From: Paenibacillus eucommiae
GTDB taxonomy: Bacteria; Bacillota; Bacilli; Paenibacillales; NBRC-103111
Direction: 5' to 3'
Assembly: GCF_017874215.1 (NCBI RefSeq)
Contig: NZ_JAGGLB010000018.1
Span: forward strand, 140,415 to 204,414
Length of the DNA stretch: 64,000 nt
Shown: positions 42,581-51,678 of the stretch, one piece after another
Numbering within the stretch: position 1 is the first letter of the stretch
Layout: each line of letters begins with the position of its first letter
Made by a program: the position numbers and the translations under genes
Notes under the pieces: model-generated
What the model saw: the letters and a program-made list of their open reading frames with translations, nothing else
Databases searched by the model: none
Told to the model about the DNA's origin: nothing

Positions 42581-45500
42581 TCAAACTCTGCCTTCTTGGT
42601 CTTCAAAAGTAATAAGAGTTAAAGCCTGCAATTCCGCCAACGTCAAATCACGGTCATCAAACACATAAAACACAGGATCCATCCACTTCGAAGCTCCATC
42701 CGCAAGCTTCAAGGTTTGTCTGCAGTAATGTCCGATAACTGCGTTATTCATATACATCGAAGCTTCGCTACTAACGGGATTGTTCACGATATGCAATCGT
42801 TCCGTCCTTCTGTCTGAGCCAAACCGCAGCACACCTTCACTCTTCGCCCCGCTTTGTCCCGTTCCGCAATACTGATCCGCTCCGTCGCCGCTTGACCAGC
42901 TCTGCTCCCTGTCCTTATCCGGTTCGATAAAGGAAACGGTGTTCACGGCAGTACGGAACAAAGGCATTCCCGTCTGATTGTTCAGCCAATTCACACAGCA
43001 GAGAACGGGTGTGCCGGGTAACATCAGCGCATAGTGCGCTATGTCCAGACCGCGGTAGCCTTTATGCTGCTTAATGGAAGTGGAAATCCGCAAGCCTGAC
43101 CAGGCATTTCCGAATTGATCCGTAAGTGAAACAAATTCAGCGCTCCGTTCCTCCCCAGACAGATTCAGCTGGGAGATTCCGTCCAGCTCCAGACCGATTC
43201 CTCCATACCATGGATTCCACCATAGATTCGGTCCAGGCTTGGGATAACTCGTGGACAGCCATTCCCTGCCCTGGTACTGCAAAGAGTGAAAGACTCTACC
43301 GAACTCCGGTGAGGCGGCAAGCTGCAGTAAACCGTTGTCAATCGTATACATGACTCCTGACCCCGACTCAGCGCTGGTTATCACCTGCCGCACCTGCCCT
43401 TCCGACACTGGGAAGACGGCCTTTGCATATACGCTGACAGATGCGGATGAGCGATAACGAGCCTTAACTACATCCGCTGCACCGCCTTCAGAGCCTCCGG
43501 CATTCTCTATGCTGAATTCAACCTGGCGGTACATGCTGTCCTCATCGCACTCCTTCTCCCTGGTAACAAACCGTTCCTTCTCCGACACGATCTCAACAGT
43601 TCCGGCCAACGGAGCGCCATCATGCTTCACAAGGGTAATGTGCAGATCTTTCCGGATAAAGGGGTTGCCGTCCAATCCTGCGACAAGCTCTGTTGGCTCT
43701 GTAAGCAATGGCGTGCGCTCTGTTCTCTTCTGTAAGGCAAACGAGCGAAAAGCGGTCCAGTCGGCAAAAGTTCCAATAGCGATATACACGGAGGGCAGAC
43801 GAGTCACTCCCCCACTGGCGGATGCAGCCACCACGTGTTCGATCCCAAGCGTATGCTCCGCATTTACTGGTGTCATGGCTTCAGGCCAGCAGATTCCCAC
43901 AGGTATTTTTCCAGCCGTAGAGAACAGCCAATTTTCCGAAATATCAGGCGCATCCCACTTTGCCTGGTAGCCGTCAGCATTATTAGTAACCTCAACCCAT
44001 TTTCCTTTGAACGGAATGACACATTTCTCGAAAGAAAACCGGAATGCATCCAGCACATGCAATTGGCGCTCACCCAAAGGTTCCAGTTGTCTGACCTCAT
44101 AGCAGCGCTCCACCAGACCGTTGGGATGCAAATAAATCTTCATCACAAGGCTTGCTCCGGCAAAATCCGATGATAGGTACAAGGCTTCCAGCACCATCGT
44201 TTCGTTCTCCTGCCGCCACTTGACCTGGACGGGCTGTTTGCTTTTGAATTCCGGTGAAAAAGGACGCCCCAAACGAGGACAATACCAATGGACAGGAAGC
44301 GATTGATCCAAATAATAGAGCCGGACATCACCGGACCACTTGTTCAAATGAACGGAAAAAGCGCCGCTGGCGATCAGCCATTCCTCTCTAGTCTCCCCGC
44401 CGTACTTGCCCCCGGTTCCTTTAAACAAGGCGTGTATGGTTTTCGTGAACAGCATCGGCTCCCCGTGCTCCGGACAAGCCTCCACCTTCAATACACCATC
44501 ATACAATCCAAAACGATGCAGGGTATAATCTGCAGGGAGCGAACATCTGCCACCCTCCGGCAGCTGAAAGCTGAATATGTTCTCTGCCATCGTCAGCAAG
44601 TCGTTCTCTTCCACCGTAATGGTGAAGCTTGCCGGTTCATTATAGTAGTTCTCCACAGTCAGGACCATCGAATCCGGTGCCCCCGTGAAACCAGTAGGGG
44701 AAGGTTGATGCCACTGGAAGCCGGCGGGATACTTCGGAGCAATTCCGGTGCGCAGCTGCAGCTTCCTGCCGTTCACGAGCCATTCGCTCGTCACAGCAGG
44801 ACGTATCTCACCGTCAGCCTGTTCCCGCAGGGGCTCATCCACATAGAACCGTCCACTTACAAGCTCCCTATTCCGTACCTCCACGTCCGCTTCCAGCGTT
44901 AGCCGCACCTCGCCGTCATCCCGTCCGGACACCTGACAATGGAGCGGCAGCCCCGATTTGTTTTCAATGACATACTTGACCTCATAGCTGCGGCCAAAAA
45001 CGAGCTCATGATGCTCAATTTCTGCATAGATCAGGTAATCCTCTGTTTCTACGAGCCGAATGCCACGCGCCGATTGCTCCAATTCCACCCGCATGGCTTT
45101 ACCTTCACGTGCCCAAGTATACGTCAAATATTGAAAGCCGTTGTTTTCCTCACCGTCCGGTGCAACCGACAAGTCACGGGTTCCGTCAGCATACCAATCG
45201 AAGCTTGCAAAATACGGTGTTAAAGCCTCCATTTGCAGCAGTGCGGGGATAAAATTCACCAAGTGAGTACGATGATCGCTCTTCTCCCAGAAAAATCCGC
45301 ACTTTTTATACATAGGTACGGCCTTTGTATTCCCTGGCCAGGTAAATAAATCAAGATAAGGATAGCCACGGGCAACGGTTTCTTTTACCGCAGTAAGAAT
45401 TAGCTCCTTGCCGATCTTCCTCCCATGATAATCGGGACGCACATTCAATAGTGGAATATACATCGTCTGCTCGGCATCAGGATATTTGGTGTAACTGCAA

Positions 45501-45694
45501 TAGCCTACAACCTCTTGACCATCCAAAGCCAAAAAAACTTTCAGCAGCGTTGAATGCTCATGCTGCTCCAAGACTGATTGTTCTGTACTTACTTCATTCC
45601 CCCCGCCCCAGCTTTCCCGGCTTTGATTCCACATTTCAGCCACAGAGCGGGCATATGCCGGCGTATACTCTGTAATTGATATTCCGTTTGTCAT
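42581..45694 (-). CDS. GNAT acetyltransferase fused to a ~880-residue beta-rich region
   Basis: A 1037-residue protein with no signal peptide. Residues ~5-155 are a GNAT domain (ITEYTPAYARSVAEMWNQSR, VRPDYHGRKIGKELILTAV with the acetyl-CoA loop near 95-113, MYKKCGFFWEKSDHRTHLVN). The remaining ~880 residues are rich in beta strands and Trp; the last third (LLQLAASPEFGRVFHSLQYQGREW; PNLWWNPWYGGIGLEL) resembles a galactose-mutarotase-like sandwich. ATG 45694 follows GGAGGAAAGGAAG, whereas the frame to 45775 has no site. GNATs usually have ~150-200 residues, so the fusion is unusual. Between two glycan loci it may act on a sugar, but that is inference. Confidence 0.72.
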   Translation of the reverse strand: MTNGISITEYTPAYARSVAEMWNQSRESWGGGNEVSTEQSVLEQHEHSTLLKVFLALDGQEVVGYCSYTKYPDAEQTMYIPLLNVRPDYHGRKIGKELILTAVKETVARGYPYLDLFTWPGNTKAVPMYKKCGFFWEKSDHRTHLVNFIPALLQMEALTPYFASFDWYADGTRDLSVAPDGEENNGFQYLTYTWAREGKAMRVELEQSARGIRLVETEDYLIYAEIEHHELVFGRSYEVKYVIENKSGLPLHCQVSGRDDGEVRLTLEADVEVRNRELVSGRFYVDEPLREQADGEIRPAVTSEWLVNGRKLQLRTGIAPKYPAGFQWHQPSPTGFTGAPDSMVLTVENYYNEPASFTITVEENDLLTMAENIFSFQLPEGGRCSLPADYTLHRFGLYDGVLKVEACPEHGEPMLFTKTIHALFKGTGGKYGGETREEWLIASGAFSVHLNKWSGDVRLYYLDQSLPVHWYCPRLGRPFSPEFKSKQPVQVKWRQENETMVLEALYLSSDFAGASLVMKIYLHPNGLVERCYEVRQLEPLGERQLHVLDAFRFSFEKCVIPFKGKWVEVTNNADGYQAKWDAPDISENWLFSTAGKIPVGICWPEAMTPVNAEHTLGIEHVVAASASGGVTRLPSVYIAIGTFADWTAFRSFALQKRTERTPLLTEPTELVAGLDGNPFIRKDLHITLVKHDGAPLAGTVEIVSEKERFVTREKECDEDSMYRQVEFSIENAGGSEGGAADVVKARYRSSASVSVYAKAVFPVSEGQVRQVITSAESGSGVMYTIDNGLLQLAASPEFGRVFHSLQYQGREWLSTSYPKPGPNLWWNPWYGGIGLELDGISQLNLSGEERSAEFVSLTDQFGNAWSGLRISTSIKQHKGYRGLDIAHYALMLPGTPVLCCVNWLNNQTGMPLFRTAVNTVSFIEPDKDREQSWSSGDGADQYCGTGQSGAKSEGVLRFGSDRRTERLHIVNNPVSSEASMYMNNAVIGHYCRQTLKLADGASKWMDPVFYVFDDRDLTLAELQALTLITFEDQEGRV

Positions 45695-45802
45695 ATTAGA
45701 ATACTTCCTTTCCTCCTGATTGCGTATCATTGTGGCGCGTGACGCGTGGCGAGTTATTCCGTATAAAGAGTACATACTTAAAGAGTAAATAAATAAAGCA
45801 AA

Positions 45803-45832
45803 CCTCCAAACTTCTAGGTTTGGAGGGATTAA
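45803..45832 (-). terminator. Terminator-like hairpin after the gene remnant
   Basis: CCTCCAAAC (45803-45811) pairs with GTTTGGAGG (45818-45826), with T-rich sequence following on the minus strand. No intact gene ends here, so it may belong to the remnant at 45866. Confidence 0.6.
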
Positions 45833-45865
45833 ACAACCTCGAACAGACCAGCCAATCTCTCATTT

Positions 45866-46021
45866 TCATTTGGCAGATAACCATTTGGGATATACAGATT
45901 TGATAGTTGGCAGCAATTTTATTCTAGGGAGTCCCCCAAATTTCATTGCCTTCAAAATATTGGATGCAACTATCCCAAGCATATCATTCAGTCTGACGCC
46001 GTGTAAATAGAATTGATTGTT
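45866..46021 (-). pseudogene. Possible 3' gene remnant on the minus strand
   Basis: A 51-codon frame with no start that has a ribosome site; the longest ATG-started part is 38 residues (from 45982). The translation looks coding (YLHGVRLNDMLGIVASNIL, GLPRIKLLPTIKS) and is followed by a terminator hairpin 40 bases on, while a TAG cuts it upstream. This is what a truncated gene 3' end would look like. Not recognised. Confidence 0.3.
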
Positions 46022-46122
46022 CTAAATGATTTTATCCCTGTTACCAAAGGGGAATTCAGCCCAACACCCTTTAACTCTCTCAGCTACAATGTGCAGAACA
46101 GGCCAATCTAGAAGAGTTACTA

Positions 46123-46151
46123 CTTTTAGCGATGTTTTTCATCGTTAAAAG
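46123..46151. repeat. Short palindromic repeat, copy 4
   Basis: CTTTTAGCGATG and CATCGTTAAAAG arms (one mismatch) around TTTTT. Confidence 0.8.
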
Positions 46152-46176
46152 CACCAGTTCGTCTCCACATGCTTCC

Positions 46177-46201
46177 TTTAACAATGAAAAACATCGTTAA
46201 A
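46177..46201. repeat. Short palindromic repeat, copy 5
   Basis: TTTAACAATG and CATCGTTAAA arms (one mismatch) around AAAAA. Confidence 0.8.
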
Positions 46202-46238
46202 ATCCCTTTTTACCACTCAGAGAGATCATCCGTCCCCT

Positions 46239-46263
46239 TTTAACGATGAAAATCATCATTAAA
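46239..46263. repeat. Short palindromic repeat, copy 6
   Basis: TTTAACGATG and CATCATTAAA arms (one mismatch) around AAAAT. Confidence 0.8.
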
Positions 46264-46288
46264 GTGGCTGATCGATCTGGGACACTTG

Positions 46289-46314
46289 CTTTAACGATGA
46301 AAATCATCGTTAAG
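46289..46314. repeat. Short palindromic repeat, copy 7
   Basis: CTTTAACGATG and CATCGTTAAG arms around AAAAT. The last copy of the cluster, spaced 50-60 bases from the previous one. Confidence 0.8.
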
Positions 46315-46391
46315 TGAAACATACGCTCAATTTGGGATTTTGGGGGAGCGGTCTGCTACTGTTTGCTCTTCCCTAAATTCCGAGCTTAGCT

Positions 46392-46432
46392 AAAAAAAAA
46401 GCGCCCCGGAATTGCATCATCCGGGGAACGCT
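46392..46432 (-). terminator. Terminator of the locus B operon (after the amidohydrolase)
   Basis: AGCG, CCCCGGA and TCCGGGG, CGCT arms with a nine-T run on the minus strand. Confidence 0.85.
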
Positions 46433-46489
46433 TCTCCAATAGCAGCTAATTTTCGTACAAACCCTTCAATCGTACGCTACGACGCTGCT

Positions 46490-47356
46490 CTAATCCTTAA
46501 CTAATCTCAGTGCATTGCCTGAGTATATTTTGTCCAGCACATCCCCAGGCAGTCCCAGCGTGTTTAAAAACTCCTGATGTTGATTACCATACAAGTCCCG
46601 GCCATACACGACCCTGTTCTGGAACTCCAGCAAAAAGGTTTTGGCAAAGGCAGGGTCCCGCTTCAGGGCGTTTAGTCCAGACCCTGCCGATAGATCACAG
46701 TGCAAGTTCGGATAAAGCCGCATCAGCTCCTCCACCCTTCCTCCGTGCTCCAGCTTACCTTGAGGATAGCTGTACTTATCGAAGAGATCGTCGCTCGAAA
46801 GATGCGCCCAAAAGCCCGGACCATGGCCTAAAAAAACAGTTTCCGGACACGCCTTCAGCATCCGTTCGAAAGCCTCGATACCTCCGCCGTACCAATAGTT
46901 GGGCCTCGTATGCTGCTCAAAACGTTCTGCACCATAGTTGACCTCCAGAATAACCGGGAGTCCCTTCTCCCCGCAAAATCGAAACATCGAGATAGCATCC
47001 GGACTGTCATACATCATCCGCAGCATGATTTCTCCACAAACCTTCACACCGTACATCTCGATCGCAGCTGCCAGACGTTCAATCGCATAAGGGATTCGTG
47101 GATCAGGTGCGTATCCAAGCACAAATCGCTCTGGGGCAGTCTCCTTGCAAGCAAGACAACTGGAGAAAGGAATGGCTCCTTTCCCGTCCGGTCTGGCGTA
47201 TCGGTGATAGAAAGAAGGCAAATACTCGTCTTCCGGCGTTTCAAGCGTTAAGAGCCAGGTACGATCAATCTGGTATTTGTCCATGTTGCTGATAATGTCC
47301 CGACATGACAACCCCATGTAGTCAGGGTGGTTATGGGCATCGATGATCATGTTCAT
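46490..47356 (-). CDS. Amidohydrolase (amidohydrolase_2 type TIM barrel)
   Basis: About 288 residues. IIDAHNHPDY at the N-terminus carries the HxH metal pair; GHGPGFWAHLS lies in the middle, and VVYGRDLYGNQHQEF near the end gives the C-terminal catalytic Asp. The family hydrolyses or decarboxylates metal-bound cyclic or amide substrates; the substrate is unknown. The ATG could be 47356 or 47350 (MIIDAH); both have AAGGA/GAGGA upstream, and the preceding stop codon is only 10-16 bases away. Last gene of locus B, directly after a DegT aminotransferase. Confidence 0.85.
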   Translation of the reverse strand: MNMIIDAHNHPDYMGLSCRDIISNMDKYQIDRTWLLTLETPEDEYLPSFYHRYARPDGKGAIPFSSCLACKETAPERFVLGYAPDPRIPYAIERLAAAIEMYGVKVCGEIMLRMMYDSPDAISMFRFCGEKGLPVILEVNYGAERFEQHTRPNYWYGGGIEAFERMLKACPETVFLGHGPGFWAHLSSDDLFDKYSYPQGKLEHGGRVEELMRLYPNLHCDLSAGSGLNALKRDPAFAKTFLLEFQNRVVYGRDLYGNQHQEFLNTLGLPGDVLDKIYSGNALRLVKD

Positions 47357-47366
47357 TCCTCTTCCT

Positions 47367-48710
47367 TTAGCTATTCTGTTTTTGAGTGAACAGTTTCCAA
47401 TTGCCATGCTCACTTGAATTTCCCCGGTCATCTTGAAGCAATTCCTTGTAATTTAAAGCAACCTTGCGATAAGCGTTCGCGTATTCCTCAATCACTTCAG
47501 GCCTATAATGCTTAAACCAAGGAACTTCGCAGAGACGGGCAGATAACCCTTCACTAACTGGCAAATCACCTTTATACTGGCGTACATCCCGCTCTGTATT
47601 AGCAATACGAGTCGGTTTGCCGTGTCCATACACATCAGCCTGCGTAAAAAGCGGATGCAAATGCAGCGGGGTATAACAGCCTGGCATGCAGGATGTCAAG
47701 CCTTCCGCCCGGACCGCCTCACAAAAACGCGTAACCGATAACCCTTCAAGCTCCTCCGGCACATAGTGAGCATGTGGAGCATACCAGCCGCCATTTAAGC
47801 TCCCGGATTCTTTGTCAGTCCGATGTGCGATTAAGCCAGGCACTCCTTCAAGCAGATCCCAGAAATAATTCATAGCTCTGCCGATTTCCACATTTCGCTC
47901 ATCATAGTGGCGCAGCTGAACACGTCCCACAGCTGAACTGACCTGGTGCATGCGATACTTATATCCTCCCAGAGGGAGGCCTTGGTAAGGACGCAGCTGC
48001 TCATTCTCCGTTTGGCTGCCGTAACGCTCATAGTGTCCCAAAGCTACCGCTCTTTCGTATATGTCCCGGTCATCAGTAACGAGGATTCCGCCCTCTCCGA
48101 TTGCCAAGGCTTTACCGGTCATTAAGGACATCGCCCCTACGTTCCCGATCGTTCCAAGCTTCCGTCCTTTGTACACGCCGCCGTGGGCATGTGAAACATC
48201 CTCAATGACTTTCAGGTTATGCTTTCGGGCTATTTCCAGGATAGGGTCCATATCGGCCGGATAACCGAGGAAATGGACAACAACAATCGCTTTTGTCCTG
48301 TCTGTAATTCTGTGCTCAATGTCGTTTGGATCTAGACATAGTGTAAAGGGATTTATATCCGCAAACACGACTGTGGCTCCGAGCGAGAAGGCTTGCAGAC
48401 AAGTCGCCCAATACGTCATGCTTGGACAGATGATTTCATCGCCCACACCTACTCCACATCCGAACATGGCCCCTTGCAGTGAAGCTGTCCCGGTGTTGAA
48501 ACCTAAGGCATACTTTACATCCAGCCATTTGCTGTAATCCTCCTCAAATGCCATCGTAACATCCGTCCCGGACATAGCCCCCCGGCGGAGGACATCCAAT
48601 GCGGCCTCTTCATCCTCCTGTGTAATAATTGGCCAGGTAAATAAATTTCCGCTCTCCTGGGTAACAGCTTTTTTGCCTCCGAATAAAGCCAGCTTTTGTA
48701 TATCAGTCAT
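47367..48710 (-). CDS. DegT/DnrJ/EryC1/StrS-family sugar aminotransferase
   Basis: A 447-residue PLP enzyme. Motifs: GFNTGTASLQGAMFGCGVGVGDEI near 70-93, FADINPFTLCLDP, VIEDVSHAHGGVYKG (PLP Asp and His) and AMSLMTGKALAIGEGG with the Schiff-base Lys at about 200. The family transaminates keto-sugars or makes aminoshikimate-like products. The start is ATG 48710, 8 bases after GGAGG; longer frames to 48794 have a Lys/Ser-rich leader without a site. It follows the FG-GAP gene and precedes the amidohydrolase, suggesting amino-sugar or aminocyclitol-like breakdown or decoration. Confidence 0.88.
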   Translation of the reverse strand: MTDIQKLALFGGKKAVTQESGNLFTWPIITQEDEEAALDVLRRGAMSGTDVTMAFEEDYSKWLDVKYALGFNTGTASLQGAMFGCGVGVGDEIICPSMTYWATCLQAFSLGATVVFADINPFTLCLDPNDIEHRITDRTKAIVVVHFLGYPADMDPILEIARKHNLKVIEDVSHAHGGVYKGRKLGTIGNVGAMSLMTGKALAIGEGGILVTDDRDIYERAVALGHYERYGSQTENEQLRPYQGLPLGGYKYRMHQVSSAVGRVQLRHYDERNVEIGRAMNYFWDLLEGVPGLIAHRTDKESGSLNGGWYAPHAHYVPEELEGLSVTRFCEAVRAEGLTSCMPGCYTPLHLHPLFTQADVYGHGKPTRIANTERDVRQYKGDLPVSEGLSARLCEVPWFKHYRPEVIEEYANAYRKVALNYKELLQDDRGNSSEHGNWKLFTQKQNS

Positions 48711-48756
48711 GATCATTGCCTCCTGGTTGTAATAGTTGATTTTCTTACTCTTACTC

Positions 48757-51582
48757 TTACTCTTGTTCCAGTTCAAACTCATATTCCACGGCAACTTCCG
48801 TTATCCGAGGACTATTCCCTCCATTGATGGCACCAAGCACCAAGCGATATTGAATCCAAGGCCCGCAGTTGGTCCCTTCCAAACTATCGCCGTTTTCAAA
48901 CCAGCCGTTTGCAGCTTGATCCGGTCCCTGCCATTCAGCATCGTTCAACGCTTCTTTCGTTATTGCTGAACGAATCTGGGCCTTCACCCATGTCTTTGGC
49001 TGCAGCTCTGCCTCCCATGTAATACGTTTCAGCACGGCACCTATTGGCAGCTCGTAAACGCTTGAAGTGTATTCTTCCTCCTGCCCCCGATTTGCTACAT
49101 TGCCGGGATCAACAGCCATCATCCCATGAGGACCTTGCGTTGGCAGTTTGGTAACCCGCTTCTCTGAAAATCCTTCCGGACCGTTCCATAGCACAAAAGA
49201 GAAGCCATCATGGTTTCCATTTGTTTTGTGATTCGCTATGGCCAGATCGACCCAACCATCTTCATTGTAATCTGCTGCAACACTTCCACATGCAGAGTGA
49301 GTGAAGAGTCTAGTGCAATGCTCAGCAGAGTAGAGCCCTCCCGGCTGTCCCCAATACAGATAGGAATCTATATCCCTTTCCCTTCCCCCATTGTAGGAGG
49401 TTACAAAAATATCGAGGATGCCATTGTTGTTAAAATCGGCGATCGTAATCGAATTCGCTGTGTGAGCAGGGAGCTGCATCCTCCTGTCTTCGCGGTAGCC
49501 CTCAGGACTTCCCCAATAAATATAAACGTAGGATTCCTCTACAACTTGTTTACCAGGTGTGTGAAATCCGCCTATGATCAGGTCCAGCCAGCCATTGCCT
49601 GTCAAGTCCGCAGCTTGCGCACAGATGCCTCCACCCGCAAACAGCTTGGTAGAACGCTCCATACTATACCCTTCAGGCCCACCCCACAAAATAAAGCTCT
49701 CGCCAAATATTTGGGAAACAAACAAATCCAGCCAGCCATCATTGTTAAAATCCGCCGTAAACAACCATCTCGGCTCCTTAAAGGGCAATTCTGCCGATTC
49801 ATCATATGAACCGAGGCTCTTCTCCGGGACATAATCATAAAGGCTCGGATTCATCATAATCCTCTGCGGGTTTTCCGTATCCAGACCATCAGGGCCTCCA
49901 CGAAAAATGACCAGCTCCGCGTTATTGCAGCCAGTAAAAGCAGCGTCCAAATAACCGCATCGCCGAAAATCACCGACGGCCATGCCATGGGCACGAACGG
50001 TGGGAAGAATGCTTTTACGCTCCGGATGAAAGCCTGCCGGTCCTCCCCAATACAAGAATGAGCCCGGGTCGAGATGGGGCGCATTCTCGGCACAGTTAGC
50101 AATGAGCAAATCTCCCCAGCCATCGTCATCGAAATCGCAGCAGATGGAATCGACACCCGCCCACACGGGAAATTCTATCCTTCTGTCGGCTTGAAATCCG
50201 TCTTCGCCACCCAAATAGGCGACAGCTGAGACATCGCCACGAACCCGGCCGCTCACATGATTGACAACAATTACCTGCGGCTGAGATGCGCCTGAGGTGT
50301 GCCCGATAAGGATATCAGAGGCGTCATGTGTCAGCAGCCTGGTTGGTTCCGATACCACTACCCGATTCCCGCCCATGCTCTCCCGATGAATTTTATAGAT
50401 CAGAGATTCAGTCGTATTCATCACATCTGTACGGCCTTGGCAAACGATAACCTCGATGTGGCCATCGCCGTCCAAATCTGCAAGGATCACATCCCTTGCA
50501 CTTACTGTCTCAAGAGGCGTCCGATTCCGTTCATCGTAGCCTTCTGCACAGCCCCAATAAATCCATGAACTCTCCTGCTCACTTCGGTCACTGCACACAG
50601 CGAGTATAATTTCCTCGAAGCCGTCACCATCGATATCACCAGCTTCTGCTGAAACCACATCGCTGCAAGCAAGTATGAGTGGTTCAGAAAAAGTGCGAGG
50701 CTGGAAGTAATCCGAGTGGCCCGGCGGCTCATGATGGACAGCCTTCTTTTCTGCTAACGGATAGAAGTAAGCTCTATCGTTCTCCTGCCGGAAAAGATGA
50801 ATGCTTCCGCCTATCGTAACCATTTTCGGCCGCCAGCCTTCAACAAATGTCATCCAGCCTGCCGTCGTGCTGGCAAGTGTCCTGGCTGCAGCATCCTCGC
50901 CCCCGACTGGTGTGCTCGCTTCCAGCCTTATCCCCTCGGGTCCTCCCCACAAAACAACAGGACGTCCGTTATGAACACGTACATATAAATCCGCATATCC
51001 ATTACCATCGATATCCCCAGCCGTTATATGGGTCACATCCAGATCAAGGATGACACGATTGTCATTCAGAAAACCGCCTTTATTTTGATAATAGATGACT
51101 AATTTCCCTTCACTGCTGAAAGCCAGATCAGGCAAACCATCTCCGTTGAAATCACCAATCGCAACAGCTCTGCAATTCGGTACCGGCAGCTCGATTTTAT
51201 AACGTTCGCTTAGTCCCTCCGGTGATCCGTAGTAAATATAGGCAGTACCGTCGGAATGAGTACCGTTATGCTGATTGGCAATTACCAGATCGTCATAGCC
51301 ATCATTGTTCAAATCACCAATAGCTCCAGCGTATGCGCCAGCAGTAGGCAGCTCTATCCGCTCAGCAGTATGAAGGGCATCCGGGTACACATAAACGGGA
51401 GGACGTTCCCCCATATCATGACTGTTCACGAAAACAATATCGGCATATCCGTCACGGTTAAGATCGAAACGATAGATACGCTGCAATACGCCTTTGCGGG
51501 ACACATACAGATTTTGTCCCCCGTTACCGAAGGTCCCATCTGCAAAGTCCTCATAACCACGCTCTTTCCAAATTCCTTTCAC
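48757..51582 (-). CDS. FG-GAP/VCBS-like beta-propeller repeat protein (locus B)
   Basis: A 941-residue protein with about a dozen repeats of ~60-70 residues, each with a Dx[N/D]xDG calcium-loop such as DLNRDGYADIVF, DLNNDGYDDLVI, DIDGDGFEEIIL, DFDDDGWGDLLI, DFNNNGILDIFV and DYNEDGWVDLAI. Several repeats contain a YWGGPEG or YYGSPEG turn. The C-terminal ~120 residues are a beta domain (SVYELPIGAVLKRITWEAEL). The start at GTG 51582 has GAGGGTG 8 bases upstream; the GTG at 51627 does not. No signal peptide is visible, odd for such proteins, which are usually secreted. It probably binds a glycan or protein; it has no known catalytic motif. Confidence 0.8.
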   Translation of the reverse strand: MKGIWKERGYEDFADGTFGNGGQNLYVSRKGVLQRIYRFDLNRDGYADIVFVNSHDMGERPPVYVYPDALHTAERIELPTAGAYAGAIGDLNNDGYDDLVIANQHNGTHSDGTAYIYYGSPEGLSERYKIELPVPNCRAVAIGDFNGDGLPDLAFSSEGKLVIYYQNKGGFLNDNRVILDLDVTHITAGDIDGNGYADLYVRVHNGRPVVLWGGPEGIRLEASTPVGGEDAAARTLASTTAGWMTFVEGWRPKMVTIGGSIHLFRQENDRAYFYPLAEKKAVHHEPPGHSDYFQPRTFSEPLILACSDVVSAEAGDIDGDGFEEIILAVCSDRSEQESSWIYWGCAEGYDERNRTPLETVSARDVILADLDGDGHIEVIVCQGRTDVMNTTESLIYKIHRESMGGNRVVVSEPTRLLTHDASDILIGHTSGASQPQVIVVNHVSGRVRGDVSAVAYLGGEDGFQADRRIEFPVWAGVDSICCDFDDDGWGDLLIANCAENAPHLDPGSFLYWGGPAGFHPERKSILPTVRAHGMAVGDFRRCGYLDAAFTGCNNAELVIFRGGPDGLDTENPQRIMMNPSLYDYVPEKSLGSYDESAELPFKEPRWLFTADFNNDGWLDLFVSQIFGESFILWGGPEGYSMERSTKLFAGGGICAQAADLTGNGWLDLIIGGFHTPGKQVVEESYVYIYWGSPEGYREDRRMQLPAHTANSITIADFNNNGILDIFVTSYNGGRERDIDSYLYWGQPGGLYSAEHCTRLFTHSACGSVAADYNEDGWVDLAIANHKTNGNHDGFSFVLWNGPEGFSEKRVTKLPTQGPHGMMAVDPGNVANRGQEEEYTSSVYELPIGAVLKRITWEAELQPKTWVKAQIRSAITKEALNDAEWQGPDQAANGWFENGDSLEGTNCGPWIQYRLVLGAINGGNSPRITEVAVEYEFELEQE

Positions 51583-51678
51583 TTTTTTAACACCCTCTGC
51601 TGGTAGTTTGACTGAGAGGATCGGCACAGCGCTTTCGCAAGCTGCTGGACCGACCTTGTTTGCTGGATTAGTGCTTAA

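Larger units (their letters stand above)
45695..46489. other. Gene-poor region with palindrome cluster and a possible gene remnant
   Basis: About 800 bases between the GNAT gene and the amidohydrolase. It holds a terminator-like hairpin (45803), a short minus-strand frame (45866), four copies of the 25-29 nt palindrome (46123-46314) and the amidohydrolase terminator (46392). Confidence 0.7.

Noticed and set aside
42293..42622. 109-residue plus-strand frame
   Set aside because: It overlaps the terminator hairpin and the end of the opposite gene; the alternative +1-joined frame reads far more like protein.
49210..49809. 199-residue plus-strand frame within the FG-GAP gene
   Set aside because: Antisense to clear calcium-loop repeats; periodic only because the real gene is.
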